A DNA stretch of 64,000 nt, taken from the NCBI GenBank assembly GCA_001599915.1, contig BCIG01000013.1, forward strand, positions 620,001 through 684,000, given 5' to 3'. The translations under genes and the position numbers were made by a program. Below, one piece after another: positions 1 through 11,790 of the stretch; position 1 is the first letter of the stretch, and each line of letters opens with the position of its first letter. Under the pieces are notes generated by a model. The model made no database searches and had not been told where the DNA came from. It worked only from the letters and a program-made list of their open reading frames with translations. Origin of the DNA: Symbiotaphrina buchneri. Its lineage: Eukaryota; Ascomycota; Symbiotaphrinales; Symbiotaphrinaceae.

Positions 1-922
1 TGTTCCTGTAACGTCGTCATCGTCAGGAGTAAGCGATCCCGCCCCCTTCATGCCCAGATCTGCCTAACTGTGAATATAGCCTTCATCAGTCCCTGTCACT
101 ACTGAAGCGGTTGTGAGCTTGGTCACGTCTGGCGGTAGCACTGTCACTACGACTCTCGGCAGCACTACTCTTTATGCAATTCCTGTGACCACCTCCGCTA
201 TTGTATCTGACAGCTCCACTATTGGTAGCACGACGATCTTCTCAACAGTCACCGAAGTTCCCAGCCCTGCTGGCATTGTGGTCACCACCACCGACTCTGC
301 TGGATCAACCTTTGTTACTACCGAGACCCCTAGTGCAAGCAGCTCAAGCAACGGTGGATCAGGTGGAGGTGTCGTAGTCATTACAACAACCAACTCCGCA
401 GGGTCAACTTTCACTACCACGTCAACATCGTCTGGAGCTAGTGGTGCCTCTTCCAGTGGCAGAGGAGGGGGTGTTGTCGTCATTACCACTACCGACTCCG
501 CAGGATCGACTTTTACGACCACTTCCACTTCCTCCGGTGCCGGTGGTGCTGGCGGCGTTGTGACCACTACAGACTCTGCTGGTTCAACTGTTGTCTCGAC
601 CGTAAGTGGCAGTGGCAACGTATCTGCAGCTGGTAGTGTGGTAACTACCACGAACTCAGCTGGTTCTACATTCGTTTCGACCGCGACTGGTGCCGCAGCT
701 GCTGGATCTTCCGGAGCGTCATCTGTGGCGTCCTCGCTTCAGTCGTTGCTATCATCTGCATCGTCCGCGGGTGCATCAGCTGCATCCTCGGGCGCCAGCA
801 AAGCTTCAAGTGCCGCAGCACCGCCATCGACAACCACCTCTCATTCATCCAACGGCGCCGCACAGACCTTCGTTCCGGCTGCCGCAGCTGGGATGATGGG
901 TCTGCTCGCTCTTGCACTCTAA
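1..922 (+). CDS. Ser/Thr-rich GPI-anchored cell-wall protein, 3' part
   Basis: The 5' end lies outside the window. The last exon runs from 80 to 922 (280 codons). It is preceded by an intron ending TAG at 77-79 with a CTAAC branch site at 63-67; the donor is either position 8 (GTAACG) or 29 (GTAAGC). The protein is almost wholly Ser, Thr, Gly, Ala and Val, with at least five copies of a unit like VVTTTDSAGSTF. Two of them sit in a longer near-identical block with GGGVVVITTT at the front. The end is a Ser/Ala-rich stretch, then Asn-Gly-Ala, then a hydrophobic tail (AAAAGMMGLLALAL), the layout of a GPI-attachment signal. From this I infer a heavily O-glycosylated wall or surface protein. No catalytic domain is visible in this part; an enzyme domain upstream cannot be excluded. 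Confidence 0.75.
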
Positions 923-1520
923 GCATGGCTCGTTGCGACGCAATTGCCCGGGCAGCCGCTTAGAAAAGGGGATGGATAAGGGAGGGGTTGTAATTGTTGT
1001 AATGGAGGATCGAAAACGCGGCTCTTGCATTGACGTTTCCCTATTTCTCTTCTTGCCTGTCCTTTCCCATAGAGCCATTGGCATTTGCGAGCACAGCGTG
1101 GCATCGATCGGATGATAGTGGTCTTTTTTTCATTCGCGCGGGGATACCCCTCCTAGTGTCTAGTGGACGGATGTCCATGGGTCGAAACGCATACACGACG
1201 ACATGTTTAATGGAATGAAAATGAACTTGATAATTCAATATTATATCTGCCGCTGCAAGTGTGATAGCGCGTGCCTGATCCATGTTCGACTCTTAAGCCC
1301 TCGTACTGACCCTGTGTTGATGGAATCTATTAATGCATTCCATGGCCTGTAGAACGTCAATGTAATCCGTAGCAGCAAATGACTCCGCAGGAACCACGTT
1401 GTTAGACCGCATACAAGAATAACAACGGAAGAATAGCCTCCATGTCATATACGCATAGCCCAGCTCCCCATAGCATCCTCTCCGGCTCAACTCCGTCAGC
1501 CCCGCTCACCACTCCCACAT
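923..1520. other. Intergenic, convergent 3' ends
   Basis: This stretch lies between two converging genes and should hold their 3' UTRs. I see no conserved reading frame, repeat or RNA gene. Confidence 0.6.
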
Positions 1521-2726
1521 CTACTTCCTCTTCTTCCACAAGCTCCCATCCACATACTTCGGCGTATTCTCCACAAAGAACGTCCGGCCTTTCACCAGCC
1601 AAACAAGCAAGCTAGGGAACCACCAATCAAACACCACGCCGACGCCTTTATTCCTTCCCACGGGCACGATCATGATCTCCTTCTCCTGGCGCTGAAACGG
1701 CGTCTCTGTGCCGACTGCGCCGCCGCTCAAATCCCACTCCATGATCGCGGCGAGCGCGGGGACTGAGTCGAGAATATCTGGGATCGTGCCGCGCGAGTAG
1801 CTCGCTGCGGAACCGAGCGCGTAGACCCGGGGCCCGGCGCTGGGGTGGGCGACTCGGAGGTAGGGAGTTACGGAGATGGTGCTGTTCGGAGCGAGCCATT
1901 CGGGCGGGATGAAGGATGTGTTGGCGTGCAGGCCCGTGGCGTCGAGGTAGACGTCGACCAGGCGCGTGGAGCCGTCGCTGAGAGCCAGGAGAGTCTTGCC
2001 ATCGGGTTGGGCGGTGTGCGATGTCACGCGCAGGTTATCATGCTCGACGCGCACGCCCATGGCGGTCAAATACCCCTCTGCAGCGGCGCCCAGGCCGGCT
2101 TTCTTCACGCCCGGCAGCAGGCGCGTGCTGCCTGAGAGGAGGGTGATGGATTTCGCGCCGCCGTATTCGGTGCCCAGCTCGCCCGCAGTCTCTACACCGA
2201 CTGGACCGCCGCCCGCAACGAGGATTGAGGATGCGGCCTTGAGGGCGGCGCTGCGCGACGCGAAGGCCGCCCTCAGCTCTGCCGGCTGCGGGTTGATGGG
2301 CGACCAGATGGGGTCTGGGGACGAGGCGCCGGTCGCGATGACGAGGGTGTCGTAGGAGAGCGGTTTTGTTTCTGTGGAGGCGCCGGTTGAGTCGAGGTAT
2401 TCGACGCTGACGGTGCGGGAGGAGGGGTCGATGCCGCGCGCCCAGCCGCGGACGTAGGTGAAGCTGCTGGGGGCGTAGGAGGAGAAGCCCGAGGGGATGT
2501 CGGCGAAGAGGCGCTCGGGTGGGATCAGGTCGGGCCGCACGACAGTGCGTGGAGACGGGACTTTGGAGTAGAATGTTGGTGAGGGCGAGAGCATGGTGAT
2601 GGTGTAGCGCGTTGAGGAGGGGAGGTTGGGGAGGATGTGCTTGAGGAGGTAGTGTGCGATGGAGAGCCCGGCGAAGGAGGAGCCGAGGATGAGGATCGTG
2701 TGCGGTTCTGCTGATGAGGAGGCCAT
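1521..2726 (-). CDS. AIF/FSP1-like FAD-dependent NAD(P)H oxidoreductase
   Basis: A single 401-codon exon. A Met 42 codons further upstream is possible, but the start at 2726 puts the first Rossmann strand (HTILILGSSFAGLSIAHYL) close to the N-terminus, as usual in the family. The FAD motif is near residues 11-20. The second, NAD(P)H-binding motif (SILVAGGGPVGVETAGELG) is near residues 165-183. The late FAD segment reads PRVYALGSAAS. Members of the AIF/AMID/FSP1 group (pyridine nucleotide-disulphide reductase fold) reduce quinones or act in respiratory and death pathways. No mitochondrial presequence or long membrane helix is obvious, though a hydrophobic WWFPSLLVWLV lies near the C-terminus. 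Substrate and location are inferred only. The frame is intact. Confidence 0.85.
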   Translation of the reverse strand: MASSSAEPHTILILGSSFAGLSIAHYLLKHILPNLPSSTRYTITMLSPSPTFYSKVPSPRTVVRPDLIPPERLFADIPSGFSSYAPSSFTYVRGWARGIDPSSRTVSVEYLDSTGASTETKPLSYDTLVIATGASSPDPIWSPINPQPAELRAAFASRSAALKAASSILVAGGGPVGVETAGELGTEYGGAKSITLLSGSTRLLPGVKKAGLGAAAEGYLTAMGVRVEHDNLRVTSHTAQPDGKTLLALSDGSTRLVDVYLDATGLHANTSFIPPEWLAPNSTISVTPYLRVAHPSAGPRVYALGSAASYSRGTIPDILDSVPALAAIMEWDLSGGAVGTETPFQRQEKEIMIVPVGRNKGVGVVFDWWFPSLLVWLVKGRTFFVENTPKYVDGSLWKKRK

Positions 2727-3470
2727 GGTGGGTGGATCTTGATGTGGTTGTGCTGGTGGAGACCTGACGTCTCCCGTGAGGGGATTGAGATGGAGAAAGG
2801 AAGAGCTGTGTGTGGAGGAAACAAAGGGAGCTTGCCTTATCGATAACGACAATGCTCTTTCACGGGGCTGGATCTCTTACACTTCCCATTGATATATGCA
2901 CCACTCTCCAGATCTCAAGGATTATGATTTCCAAAGTTCCCTTTTTGTTCCACATCATTAGAGTGCCTCTTCGATCCCATTACCAAGCAGCTGACTCATG
3001 ATCGAACATCAATAATTGCTGCGTGGATCGACTGAAGCTCTCCATTTCCCGATCCCGAGATTCGCGCTACTGCGGGAGTGGCCGTCTCCGATCGCCGGCC
3101 ACGGAGTCACCAGCTTCCGCCCACCGTGCAGCCAGTGATTGGTTAGTCCGCTTCAGCGAGGACAACATCAGGGGAAATAAGGGGCTTGAGCTGTCATTGC
3201 CTAAGTTCATCCACACACGTTGCATCGGCTTTATTCTGCGATAGCACACACGAGTGCAATATCTAACTTAGACTTCCTAAAAATCGTTCGGTTTGCACAA
3301 TGGTAGGACAGCTGTTTTGTCTAGACAAGAGATTGATAGGAGGCCGGCCACTGATGTTCTTCTCCGAAATGGCTATTGAAGAGCAGATAACATGCTCAAT
3401 AGAAGCCTCTCATACTGACAGCCAGATCGAAAGCATAACTGCCAGAACTATACCATAGGTAGCACCCAGC
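2727..3470. other. Intergenic between AIF-like and helicase genes
   Basis: It contains the promoter of the AIF-like gene and the 3' flank of the helicase gene, both transcribed leftward. No further gene or repeat was recognised. Confidence 0.5.
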
Positions 3471-6400
3471 TCAATCCTCCAGGTTTACAGCGCCGAACTG
3501 CCGCTCAAAGTCCTCAGCAAGCTCAACCCCTTCCGCAGCACGGTGATCTTGACCTCCCACGGGAGCACCGCACTGAGGGCACGTCGACGTCTCCATAGGC
3601 ATTCCGCATTCCCCGACGGTGACTAGGATCATGAAAGATTAGAAAGTGCTGCCGGAAATCAGTCAGACATGACAACTTACAGGGATGCCCGTTTTCACAA
3701 TAATACCAGTGGCCCGTTCCTCGGAACTCACGGGCCATAGCAGCGTAAATCGCTCTCTTTTCCTCGTTCGTGACCGAGGAATAAAAATCCGAGGATCGAA
3801 TGAGCTTCTCCGCCTCTTCGATGTCAGAGATGAACGCGTTCAAACTGGCTCGAGCTTCACACAACGTTCGCGCTTTGCTTAATTCCTCGTTTGCAAGCAG
3901 CAGAAGTCCTTCAACGGTTCCAACCGAAGCCGGCGCCATTCGCTCGAGAGCAGCAAACTTCGCTGAGAGGATCCTACCCTCAACCTCGGACATGGGTTGA
4001 TCGCGGGCTCTAGCTTCGTTGGTGAGCTCCACGCAAGCTTGCCGGTTCGCCGAGAAGTCTAGCTTCATCTGGGACTGCATCCACAGCGGGCAGGACTTGC
4101 TCAGGCGGCCGTTCTGGCAGATGTGTAAGAAGTCCGCGATGATCTGGTATTCCAAGCGTATGAGCAGACTTGTAGCCAATAGATGGCTTCGGAACTGAAG
4201 GACGTCCCGATCATAGTCGAATCCTTCCTCGAGACCAAGACGACGTCTGGCATTCTCACTCATTTGTCCGACTTTTCCAAAGGGCTGCTCCACGTCCAAC
4301 GTTTCTGTGCAGAAGCGTACTACATTGGACCGTAACTTCAGAGCCTGCTTATATCTGCTACTCCACAGGATGCGGATTGTGTCCATCTGGCTGCTGGGAC
4401 TCGAGTCGAGCATCAAATAGTCGCCCAGAGCGGTTTGTGGCTGAGGTCTCGCACTGTCCACAACCTTGTCGTTCGATGACGACTCTTGCAGCTGCATCTC
4501 AACGTCAGTGACCGCCTTCTCCAGTTCGAGAAAGCTTGAATTCGCCCAGACTATGTATTTCTTCGTAGCTTCATCGAGTAATGCCCGTTTTGTGATCCTG
4601 TTGTACCTCTGGATACCGTACAATGGACGCCTGCATAGCGGGCAGGCTTTCACTGTAACCGAAGTGAACGGAGCATCTTTCGGGAAGCCAATCGCCTTCC
4701 CATCTGCGTCTAAGACGTAGTGCTCAGCGAATGCCATGACCCCGTCCATACTCTCCATTGTCATTAGGTGCCCACAGTCAGGTATGACACAAGGATTGAG
4801 GTCGAGGTCGACCTCTGCGTATGTTCTACCTTCCAGGTAATCAACTGTAGCCTTCTTCGTATCTGCAGCCGCACATGTTTGGCAGAACTTCTTCGGAGGA
4901 CAGACCTCGCCGCAGACTGAAGGACACCGGTGGCCGCAGTCGAGGAGTTTTTCGCAACGCTTATCGCACGGAAGGAGCGCGCAGGGGACCGCACAAGGCA
5001 TCTGACAGCGTCCCTGATGTGGACAATGCCATGTGCATGGCTCTGCGCAAGGGGCGCATGGGTCCTTGCAAGGGTTTGCGCATCTTGAATGGGCGCAGCG
5101 GACCGCACAGGGTTTGTTGCACAGACCGCATGGACTGCCATCGTGGCATTTGGCGGAGCAGCGGTGACTGCAAGTATTGAACGGTCGATCGCAGACAGCT
5201 GTACACTTGCCATGGTCAACCCATATGATGAAATTGGGTCGCCGCTCCTTGCATGCCGAGCATTTCTTTGTGCAGGTGTGGCCACATGGGAGGATCTCAG
5301 CGCACTGTGCTTCGCATTGGAAAGTAACGCTACGCACATCGACCCAGCATGGCACCTCTACCTCGTGCCGACACCCCGAAACAACTTTCTTTACCTTGAC
5401 CTTGCACCGGACCAGGTCCAGATGCCTTGACATGTAGCAAGAAAGTGAATTTGCAATGTGGCCACAAGTGAGTTTGATGCCATGCAACGGAAAAGGACAC
5501 TGCATCGGGCAAGTCTCGCCGCAGACCTTAGGGCAGGCATGCTCACAGCCCTCCAGTGGTCGAGGACAAGCTGTTTGGCAGATCACTGTATCATGTAACA
5601 ACTGCGCATGACACTTAAAATTACACCTGTGTCCACAATTGAGCCGGAGGTCGCAAATTCTGTCGCAACCGCCTTCAGGAGACCGTAAAACGAAGTCATC
5701 AGGGGTAGCAACTTCGATTGGAATCTCAGGATGCTTCGGACAGCATAGAGCAAGCCTGTCACCAATGTTTCCGTTTTGTTTTAATTGGTCGATGACCTTC
5801 CTCCACATGTCGATATGCTTAGAGGTCTCGCTGTTACCGAGAATGTACATTCCATGCTTTGCCCGAGAAAGGAGGACATTGATCCGGTTTGATGTCTTCA
5901 GGAAGCCGCAGTGCTTCTGTGGGTTGCTCCGTACAAGTGAGACAATTATCACCTTGGCCTCTTCACCCTAAAGGAATATATCGTATCAGTTTGTCAATGA
6001 CCCCATACGACTGCAAATGTGCGAAGGGATAGATCAGACAGTACATCGAAACAAGGAACGATCACGCCAGAATGAAGCCAAATCAGCAGGAAACGGGGAT
6101 AATATGTGACTAACCTGAAAGTTATCAATCGTAGCACATCGAACAGCAGCAGAAAGTGTCGTGACACGGCCTTTAGCCATACCAGAGACCGGCAGCGAAT
6201 TCCCAGGACCATCGTTTTGAATATCCTGTACTTCAAATTTTTCAAGCTCCTCCGCATCCAAATCGCCAACAATCACCGAATCACTGCCCAGCCGCTTCTT
6301 GATCAACTGTAGTTGACGAACGTATGGTGTGATGACCGCGACTTCACCGCTCCTGTAAGTTCCTTGACGAGTAAGATGGCTCACCAACGCAGCGGTCAGT

Positions 6401-9400
6401 TCGACTTCATATGTACTGGAGTGCGAAGTCTGGAGAGCCCCTCCAGAATCTGTGCCATCCTCATATACACGGTGGTCTAACCAATACAGACGAGGTCGAA
6501 TCCCAGTGACAAATGGATAGTTGGTGACAGACGAATGATCCGTCAGATGCGGATAAATAGTATTGCGAATTAGCGACGATATGGACGGATCCATTCTCCG
6601 CTGCGTAGAGAGAGTGGAGAATGGAATTGCATGAGTCCCGTGAGTGGGAGGACGAACGAGTCTCTCAAAAAGTGAGATATCCAGGCTGAACTGCTTGCCT
6701 TTGTTGCTTTCAGATGAGAGATCGTAGTTCTGTATCTGCGGCTTCAGTTGCTCGTGATCACCGATCAATATGGCGTGCTCGATCGACGGTAACAACGCGG
6801 TGAGAATATGAGCTTCCAGGACTTCACCGGCCTCTTCACACAGGAGGACCTTCGAGTCCAGCCGCCGGAAAAGGTCCAGGTTCCTTGCAAGACCGCTCGT
6901 AGTAGCCCCGATGACACTGACATCTCGTAAGCAACGCAAGTCTTTTTCTTGCCGGCAAATCAACAAGGCTTGTCTGTTCTCTTCATACTCCCCAAGGGCA
7001 TCGTTGAGTTCGCGTTTGATCTTGCTCCCATTTTCGATCATCCAAGACTTATAAATGGCTTGTCGCTCATCCCTTGCCATTCCCTGCAGCGAGCAGGAGC
7101 GAAGATCTTCAACAGGCCGCGGAGGTACAGGTCTGTTACCTTCACACGATCCGCCTAGCCACCGTGGAATGACGTTATTCAAATCGCGGTGGACGGTTTC
7201 CCATCCTTCTTCGTCTTGGCCAAACAATTCTTGATAATGATGACGATAGTTTTCTTGCAGAAAGGATCTAACCCCAGCCCAGGTCTTTGTAGCTTTGAGT
7301 TTAATTATCAGCTCATTGATCGCTTTGCTCAAATCACCTCTTTCGTGCATCAGTCTACCAACCTCCCGCCGTTCCAAGTCTGTCTGTTCAAGGTTTTCGC
7401 TGGCGGAGCGGAGGTTGAGAGCTCGTAAAGCTTCCGACTTTGATCTCGACCCCAGACGAATGATACTTTTCTCCCCACTCTCGAGGACATGCTCCAGAAA
7501 TTGGTCGAGGGCATGATTCGTATAGCAGCTAGGAGAAGTAAGTAACATGATGCTGATGGCCGTGATATTCAATACTTACACGCAAATTATCGGCCCGATG
7601 TCGGTTGATGCACGATTATCCAGCATGACCTTGACTATTTGCACAGCACAGAAAGACTTTCCTGTTCCAGGAGGGCCTTGTATCAGAGCCATGCTGCGGG
7701 TCAAGCCTCCCACAAAGGCCTTTGCCTGGGACTCATCCAGTGTTGTGTGTTGGACTAAAGTTTGTATATCAAAGTCTTCACCAGGCACGAGATACAGAGG
7801 CTGTCCATCGGTTATAGCCTGCAAATTCCAGCGAAATTCAGGCTCGAGGCTATACTCCGGTGCTGGAATATTTGCGACCCACCCGTCATTCGCACCATCA
7901 TCCAGAGTGGACGGAATCAGGAGGTCAGAGAAAGGCATCGCGGAATCGTTGACCGTGTCTCGACTAACTTCAACTGTACAACTGCCCGAGAAGCATGACT
8001 GCACAGATCGCGCGCCCGATCTACTGTGCGATTCTCATCCATAGGGCGCCTGTCCGGAAGTAGGCGTTCAGAGACGACAAAGTACTGGGCCGTACCCTGG
8101 TTGTCGACTAAGCATATCAAAGAGTCGACCTGTAGTTGTTTTGCATCATTCCACCATTCCCAGCGCTTCTTTGCATTAAGCATGGTGAGCGAAGCAGGTT
8201 GGTCAAACTCCACGATCATATGAAGGCCTTTTCTATCGTCAAAAGTCAGGTCTGCAAGCACAACATTCGTATACACGAATACACGCGCCCCTGTGTCTGT
8301 ACGGTAGGTGGTCGAAGTGGTGAACTCCTCTTTACGAGACAAAACTGATCGAACAGAGTCGCGGAGCTGTCCGACAGTATCCTCGCGGAGAAGTCGGAAA
8401 TGTCGATCTAGTAACCCGGCCTCGCCAGTGACATGCCAATCGTCGGGATCAGTTGTTGGCAGATACTCTCGCCTTTGACACAGTATTTCATCAGCTGTGG
8501 GAAGAACTCTGATATCACGGATATTCTGGAAATCATTGCCGTGGCGTGGACCACAGCTAGAGTCCCAGGTCCTTGCTGCTGTAGTTTGAAGCCCACCTTT
8601 CTTGGGAGCGGTTGTGCTGGTTCGACATCTTCAGCTCTTGGGATAGTTGCCGCTATTCCAAGTCTCCTCTTGACGTCTTCGAGGCTTCTGATGGCTGGGC
8701 GCATGGTGGTACCGGGTTCACCTTCGTCAATGACATTATTTATGCAAATTTCCAAGGAGGATACAATTTCTCTAAAGTCTTCGATCACTGCGGCCGTCTG
8801 GTTCCACTCCAACAACTTTGCTAGAGCAGCCATAGTCGAATTCCCGAGTAGCGACAGCGTTTCTGTATCTACTGCTTGCGCAGTCGTGGCAGTTGTGAAA
8901 ACCTCAGCCGTGTTGCGAAAGAAGGAGACCGAACGCTGACCACCAACTCCAAAGAGGACGTTATAGATGGTTGAAATATGCTGTTCAAGTATGAGGGACG
9001 TGAGAACTTGCCGATTCGTGATTGTCAGAATGAAGGGAAGGATGAGTTCTTGTATGATCCTCCGACAATTGCTGGCGTTAATGCCTGCTTCCAGAGCCTT
9101 CGTCAATTCTTTGACCCTTTGTAGGCCGCCCTCGCTGGCCAAATTCGCAATGACTTGATGGACTATGTTAGGTTCTGCATCAACAAGTTTTGATGAAAGA
9201 GTGAAGAACTGCGATAGGTCATTATTGCGGGGAGCTAAGGCTTCTCCGAAGGGAGGTCGTGGCAGTAGTTGACGCCACTGCCGAAAGATATGGTTCTCTG
9301 ACGAGCTACGTTCTTGAAGGGTCTCTTTCGCGCTTGGTTCTTTCGACCTTGACCAGCTCTTGTATCTCTCGGACCTTGAGGCGCTGATGATGGGTCGAAA

Positions 9401-9534
9401 TCGTGGCTAAACCGACATCTTGCACCGTAAGCACAACGCCCACCCGCGTAATTTCTGCAAACATTCCTGAAGCTCCATTAGCAAGAGTATTTGATAAAAA
9501 GCTGAGATGCTGGAACACACTTTTTTCCAGACAT
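3471..9534 (-). CDS. NFX1/ZNFX1-type zinc-finger RNA helicase, with frame breaks
   Basis: This is a superfamily 1 (UPF1-like) helicase of about 1,900 residues. Order of parts: a CCCH finger (VCRNYAGGRCAYGARCRFSH), a helical N-terminal region, Walker A (QGPPGTGKS), a DEAG-type box (CEEAGE), motif III (GDHEQLKP), motifs V-VI (GEEAKVIIVSL, NVLLSRAKHGMYILGN), a long run of NF-X1-type Cys/His fingers, and a C-terminal RZ finger (GHWYYCENGHPFTVGECG). Relatives include fission yeast Hrr1 and metazoan ZNFX1, which act in small-RNA and heterochromatin pathways. Introns: 9467-9520, about 9298-9353 (weak GTC donor), 7529-7579, 5968-6114, 3623-3680. Two frame changes remain: near 8550 (between GPGTL and GPRHGND) and near 7960-8010, where about 40 residues expected from the family also seem missing. 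The coding sum fits two net one-base losses. It is a pseudogene, a diverged gene, or affected by consensus errors. Confidence 0.8.
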
Positions 9535-10372
9535 GGCGGCCACTGCTTCCGTGGTGGGAAGGAGCGACTGTGAGATGGTGCTAGTATCGGGCAACAACGA
9601 CCTCTAACACGACACCACAAGCGGAGATACAGCGGGGACCGTGTTAGTATGATAACCCGCTGAATAGATGAGGCCAAAGACTAAAGGAATCAAGTACTAT
9701 GCTTCTTCAGACGATGAGATGAAACAGGCGGTAATGAGATGGGCTGTCGGTGAGGCAGAGTTGGTAAGTGTGGGAGGGAAAAGAAACATAAGGTATGAGA
9801 ATGTGCGTGCCATACAAAGCGTCCAAACGCTGCACATTCACTTCTGTAACTAGCCGAGACACAAACGGCAGTGAAAAAGGTGAAAATGGCACTACAATGA
9901 AATATGCGCTCAGTTAAGGCAACAAGGCAACGTAATTCTCAAGTGAGGAGGCCGAGTGTGCATCAGGCTGTGCTGACACCTATGCAATACTGTCGTCCCC
10001 ATTAGCCGGGCTCTCGCATTAATGCATTCCAAGAAGCAAGACTGTCCAAAGAAATTGAACGATGCTGCAACTTTTACAAAGCCCCTGTCATCCGCACGAA
10101 CTAGAGGGAAGTTTCAACCACTGCACTGACTGAATTCATTGTCCACTCAGACGACTGGATCCGCATCCTTATGCTCTGTATCCTTTGCCACGCGGTCATC
10201 AGATCCCAATCATGAGGATACACGTCACTCTCTGCATGTATGGCCAGCAAAACACACAGAGTTCATCACTTCAATCGCACACGAAAGCTCATACTGTCCA
10301 AAATGACTCCTCTCACACAAAAGCTCATACCGTCCAAACTCACTTCTCTCCCACCTTCTCCACACAGGCTTT
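9535..10372. other. Intergenic upstream of helicase
   Basis: It holds the presumed helicase promoter and the 3' flank of the paraoxonase-like gene. Apart from the short tandem repeat at 10281-10352, listed separately, nothing was recognised. Confidence 0.5.
10281..10352. repeat. Two-copy imperfect 36-bp tandem repeat
   Basis: Two adjacent 36-bp units share the core AAAGCTCATA-C/T-TGTCC or its one-base variant and a CTCTC tail. It is non-coding and lies just 3' of the paraoxonase-like gene. Confidence 0.7.
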
Positions 10373-11790
10373 TCAGATCTCACAAACCGCAAAGCCACCA
10401 TATTGAAACACCGCCCCACCAATCAGCACCTTCTCCTCCGGATCGAGCGCAACAGCAGTCATGAAGCTTAGCACGCCGCCATCATCCTTCCAGAACAATT
10501 CCGGCTTGAAGCCTTTCTCTTTGACTAACCTCAACGCCGCCGAGGGGACTTTATAGCTTTTTCCCAGCTCGTGCACGTGTGTGAGATACTCTGGCAGATT
10601 CTCGAGCGTGGGGAAGACGGCCACCAGCAAGTCGCCAGTGGCCGGGTCGAGGTTGATGTTGTCGGCTGCTGCGCCGAGTTTCTAGTGGGAAAGGGTTAGC
10701 TGACTGAAGCTGCCCGGATGCGAGGGAGGACGTACGATGTGCTTGATGGGAGTTAGGCTATGATTCTCCTGGATCTTGAAGATGCGCGTTACACCAACTC
10801 GGGCATCGCCGACGTGGAGCTCGTCGCCGTTCCGAAGGATGCCGTTTGCGCCGGGGAATTCGCTGGTTACTTGTCGGCAGGTTGTCTCCTGGTCCTTCAA
10901 TCAGCTCATGAGATAATTTTAATGCGGTGATGGGAACGAACAGGACCACTGGCTTCGCAATACTGCACGTGCGATGCCCACGACCAAGGGCCGAACTTCT
11001 CCTCTAGGATCCGTAGCGGGCCTGCTTTTGAGGTGAAATAGTGGTCGTTGGTGATGTAGAAATCACTGCTCGGTCAGTTCAACCACCACTTGACCGCGCG
11101 AGAGAATTGGAAAGCTCACAAAGGTCCAGTGGCAGCAACGCCATTTGCGTTCTTGATCCCGGAGTGCTTGACGTTCTTCACCAGCCGCGCGGTGTCCGAT
11201 CCGAGGGTATGTTCAAAGATTGAGATTGCGTCGCCGCCGCGTGCATGATTTACGGCAAAGATGTGAATCTATCTTCATTTCAGCCGACCATCTTTCCCAT
11301 TGGTACAGCCCTGGCAGGCAAGATTGCAACTTACCTTGGACGGATCATCCTCAAAAGTATAGATATCCAATCCATGCGTGATCAAATCACCCTCGAAGCC
11401 TTCCAATCTCAACTTGGTCGTTTTCTTACTCCTAATATCGTACTTGACCAGCTCTTCGACAAAACTATCCTCAGCCCGGGCTTTGGCATCATGGCATCCG
11501 CCGCCAGGGAACCACTTGACGCGCTCGGCTGGGTTCCCGCACGCCAGGAAAGCCGTGTGCGACCCGACGTGGACTTTGACATCCTCGCAGGCGTCTGCCT
11601 CGGTGTGCACGACACAGCGCTCATTGCGCAATGTGCTGGCGTTGGCGTAGACGGTGATGGTGGCCGGGTCAACGTCGATGCGCCCCGTGATCCGTTTGAG
11701 CGTGGGGATCGGATCGTAGACAACGGCGAGGAGGGCCACGAGGACTGGGAGGATGAAGATATAGCGCAGCGTGCTGCTTGAGGGCGCCAT
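10373..11790 (-). CDS. Serum paraoxonase/arylesterase-like membrane protein
   Basis: Five exons with introns 11269-11334, 11066-11119, 10889-10941 and 10682-10735 give 396 residues in one frame. The N-terminus has a membrane anchor (RYIFILPVLVALLAVVY, residues about 8-24). Family hallmarks of the six-bladed propeller follow: a DACEDVKVH segment, AVNHARGGDAISIFEH, the strongly conserved FDFYITNDHYF, and ADNINLDPATGDLLVA. Paraoxonases bind calcium and hydrolyse lactones or aryl esters. The Asn/Asp-rich segments supply the usual calcium ligands, but the exact substrate is unknown. I chose the Met at 11790 rather than the one 29 codons upstream because it directly precedes the anchor. The intron at 10889-10941 uses a GTTCGT donor with a CTGAT branch. 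No breaks were seen. Confidence 0.88.

Noticed and set aside
172-651. Long open frame antisense to the wall protein gene
   Set aside because: It mirrors the low-complexity repeats of the sense gene and has no independent features.
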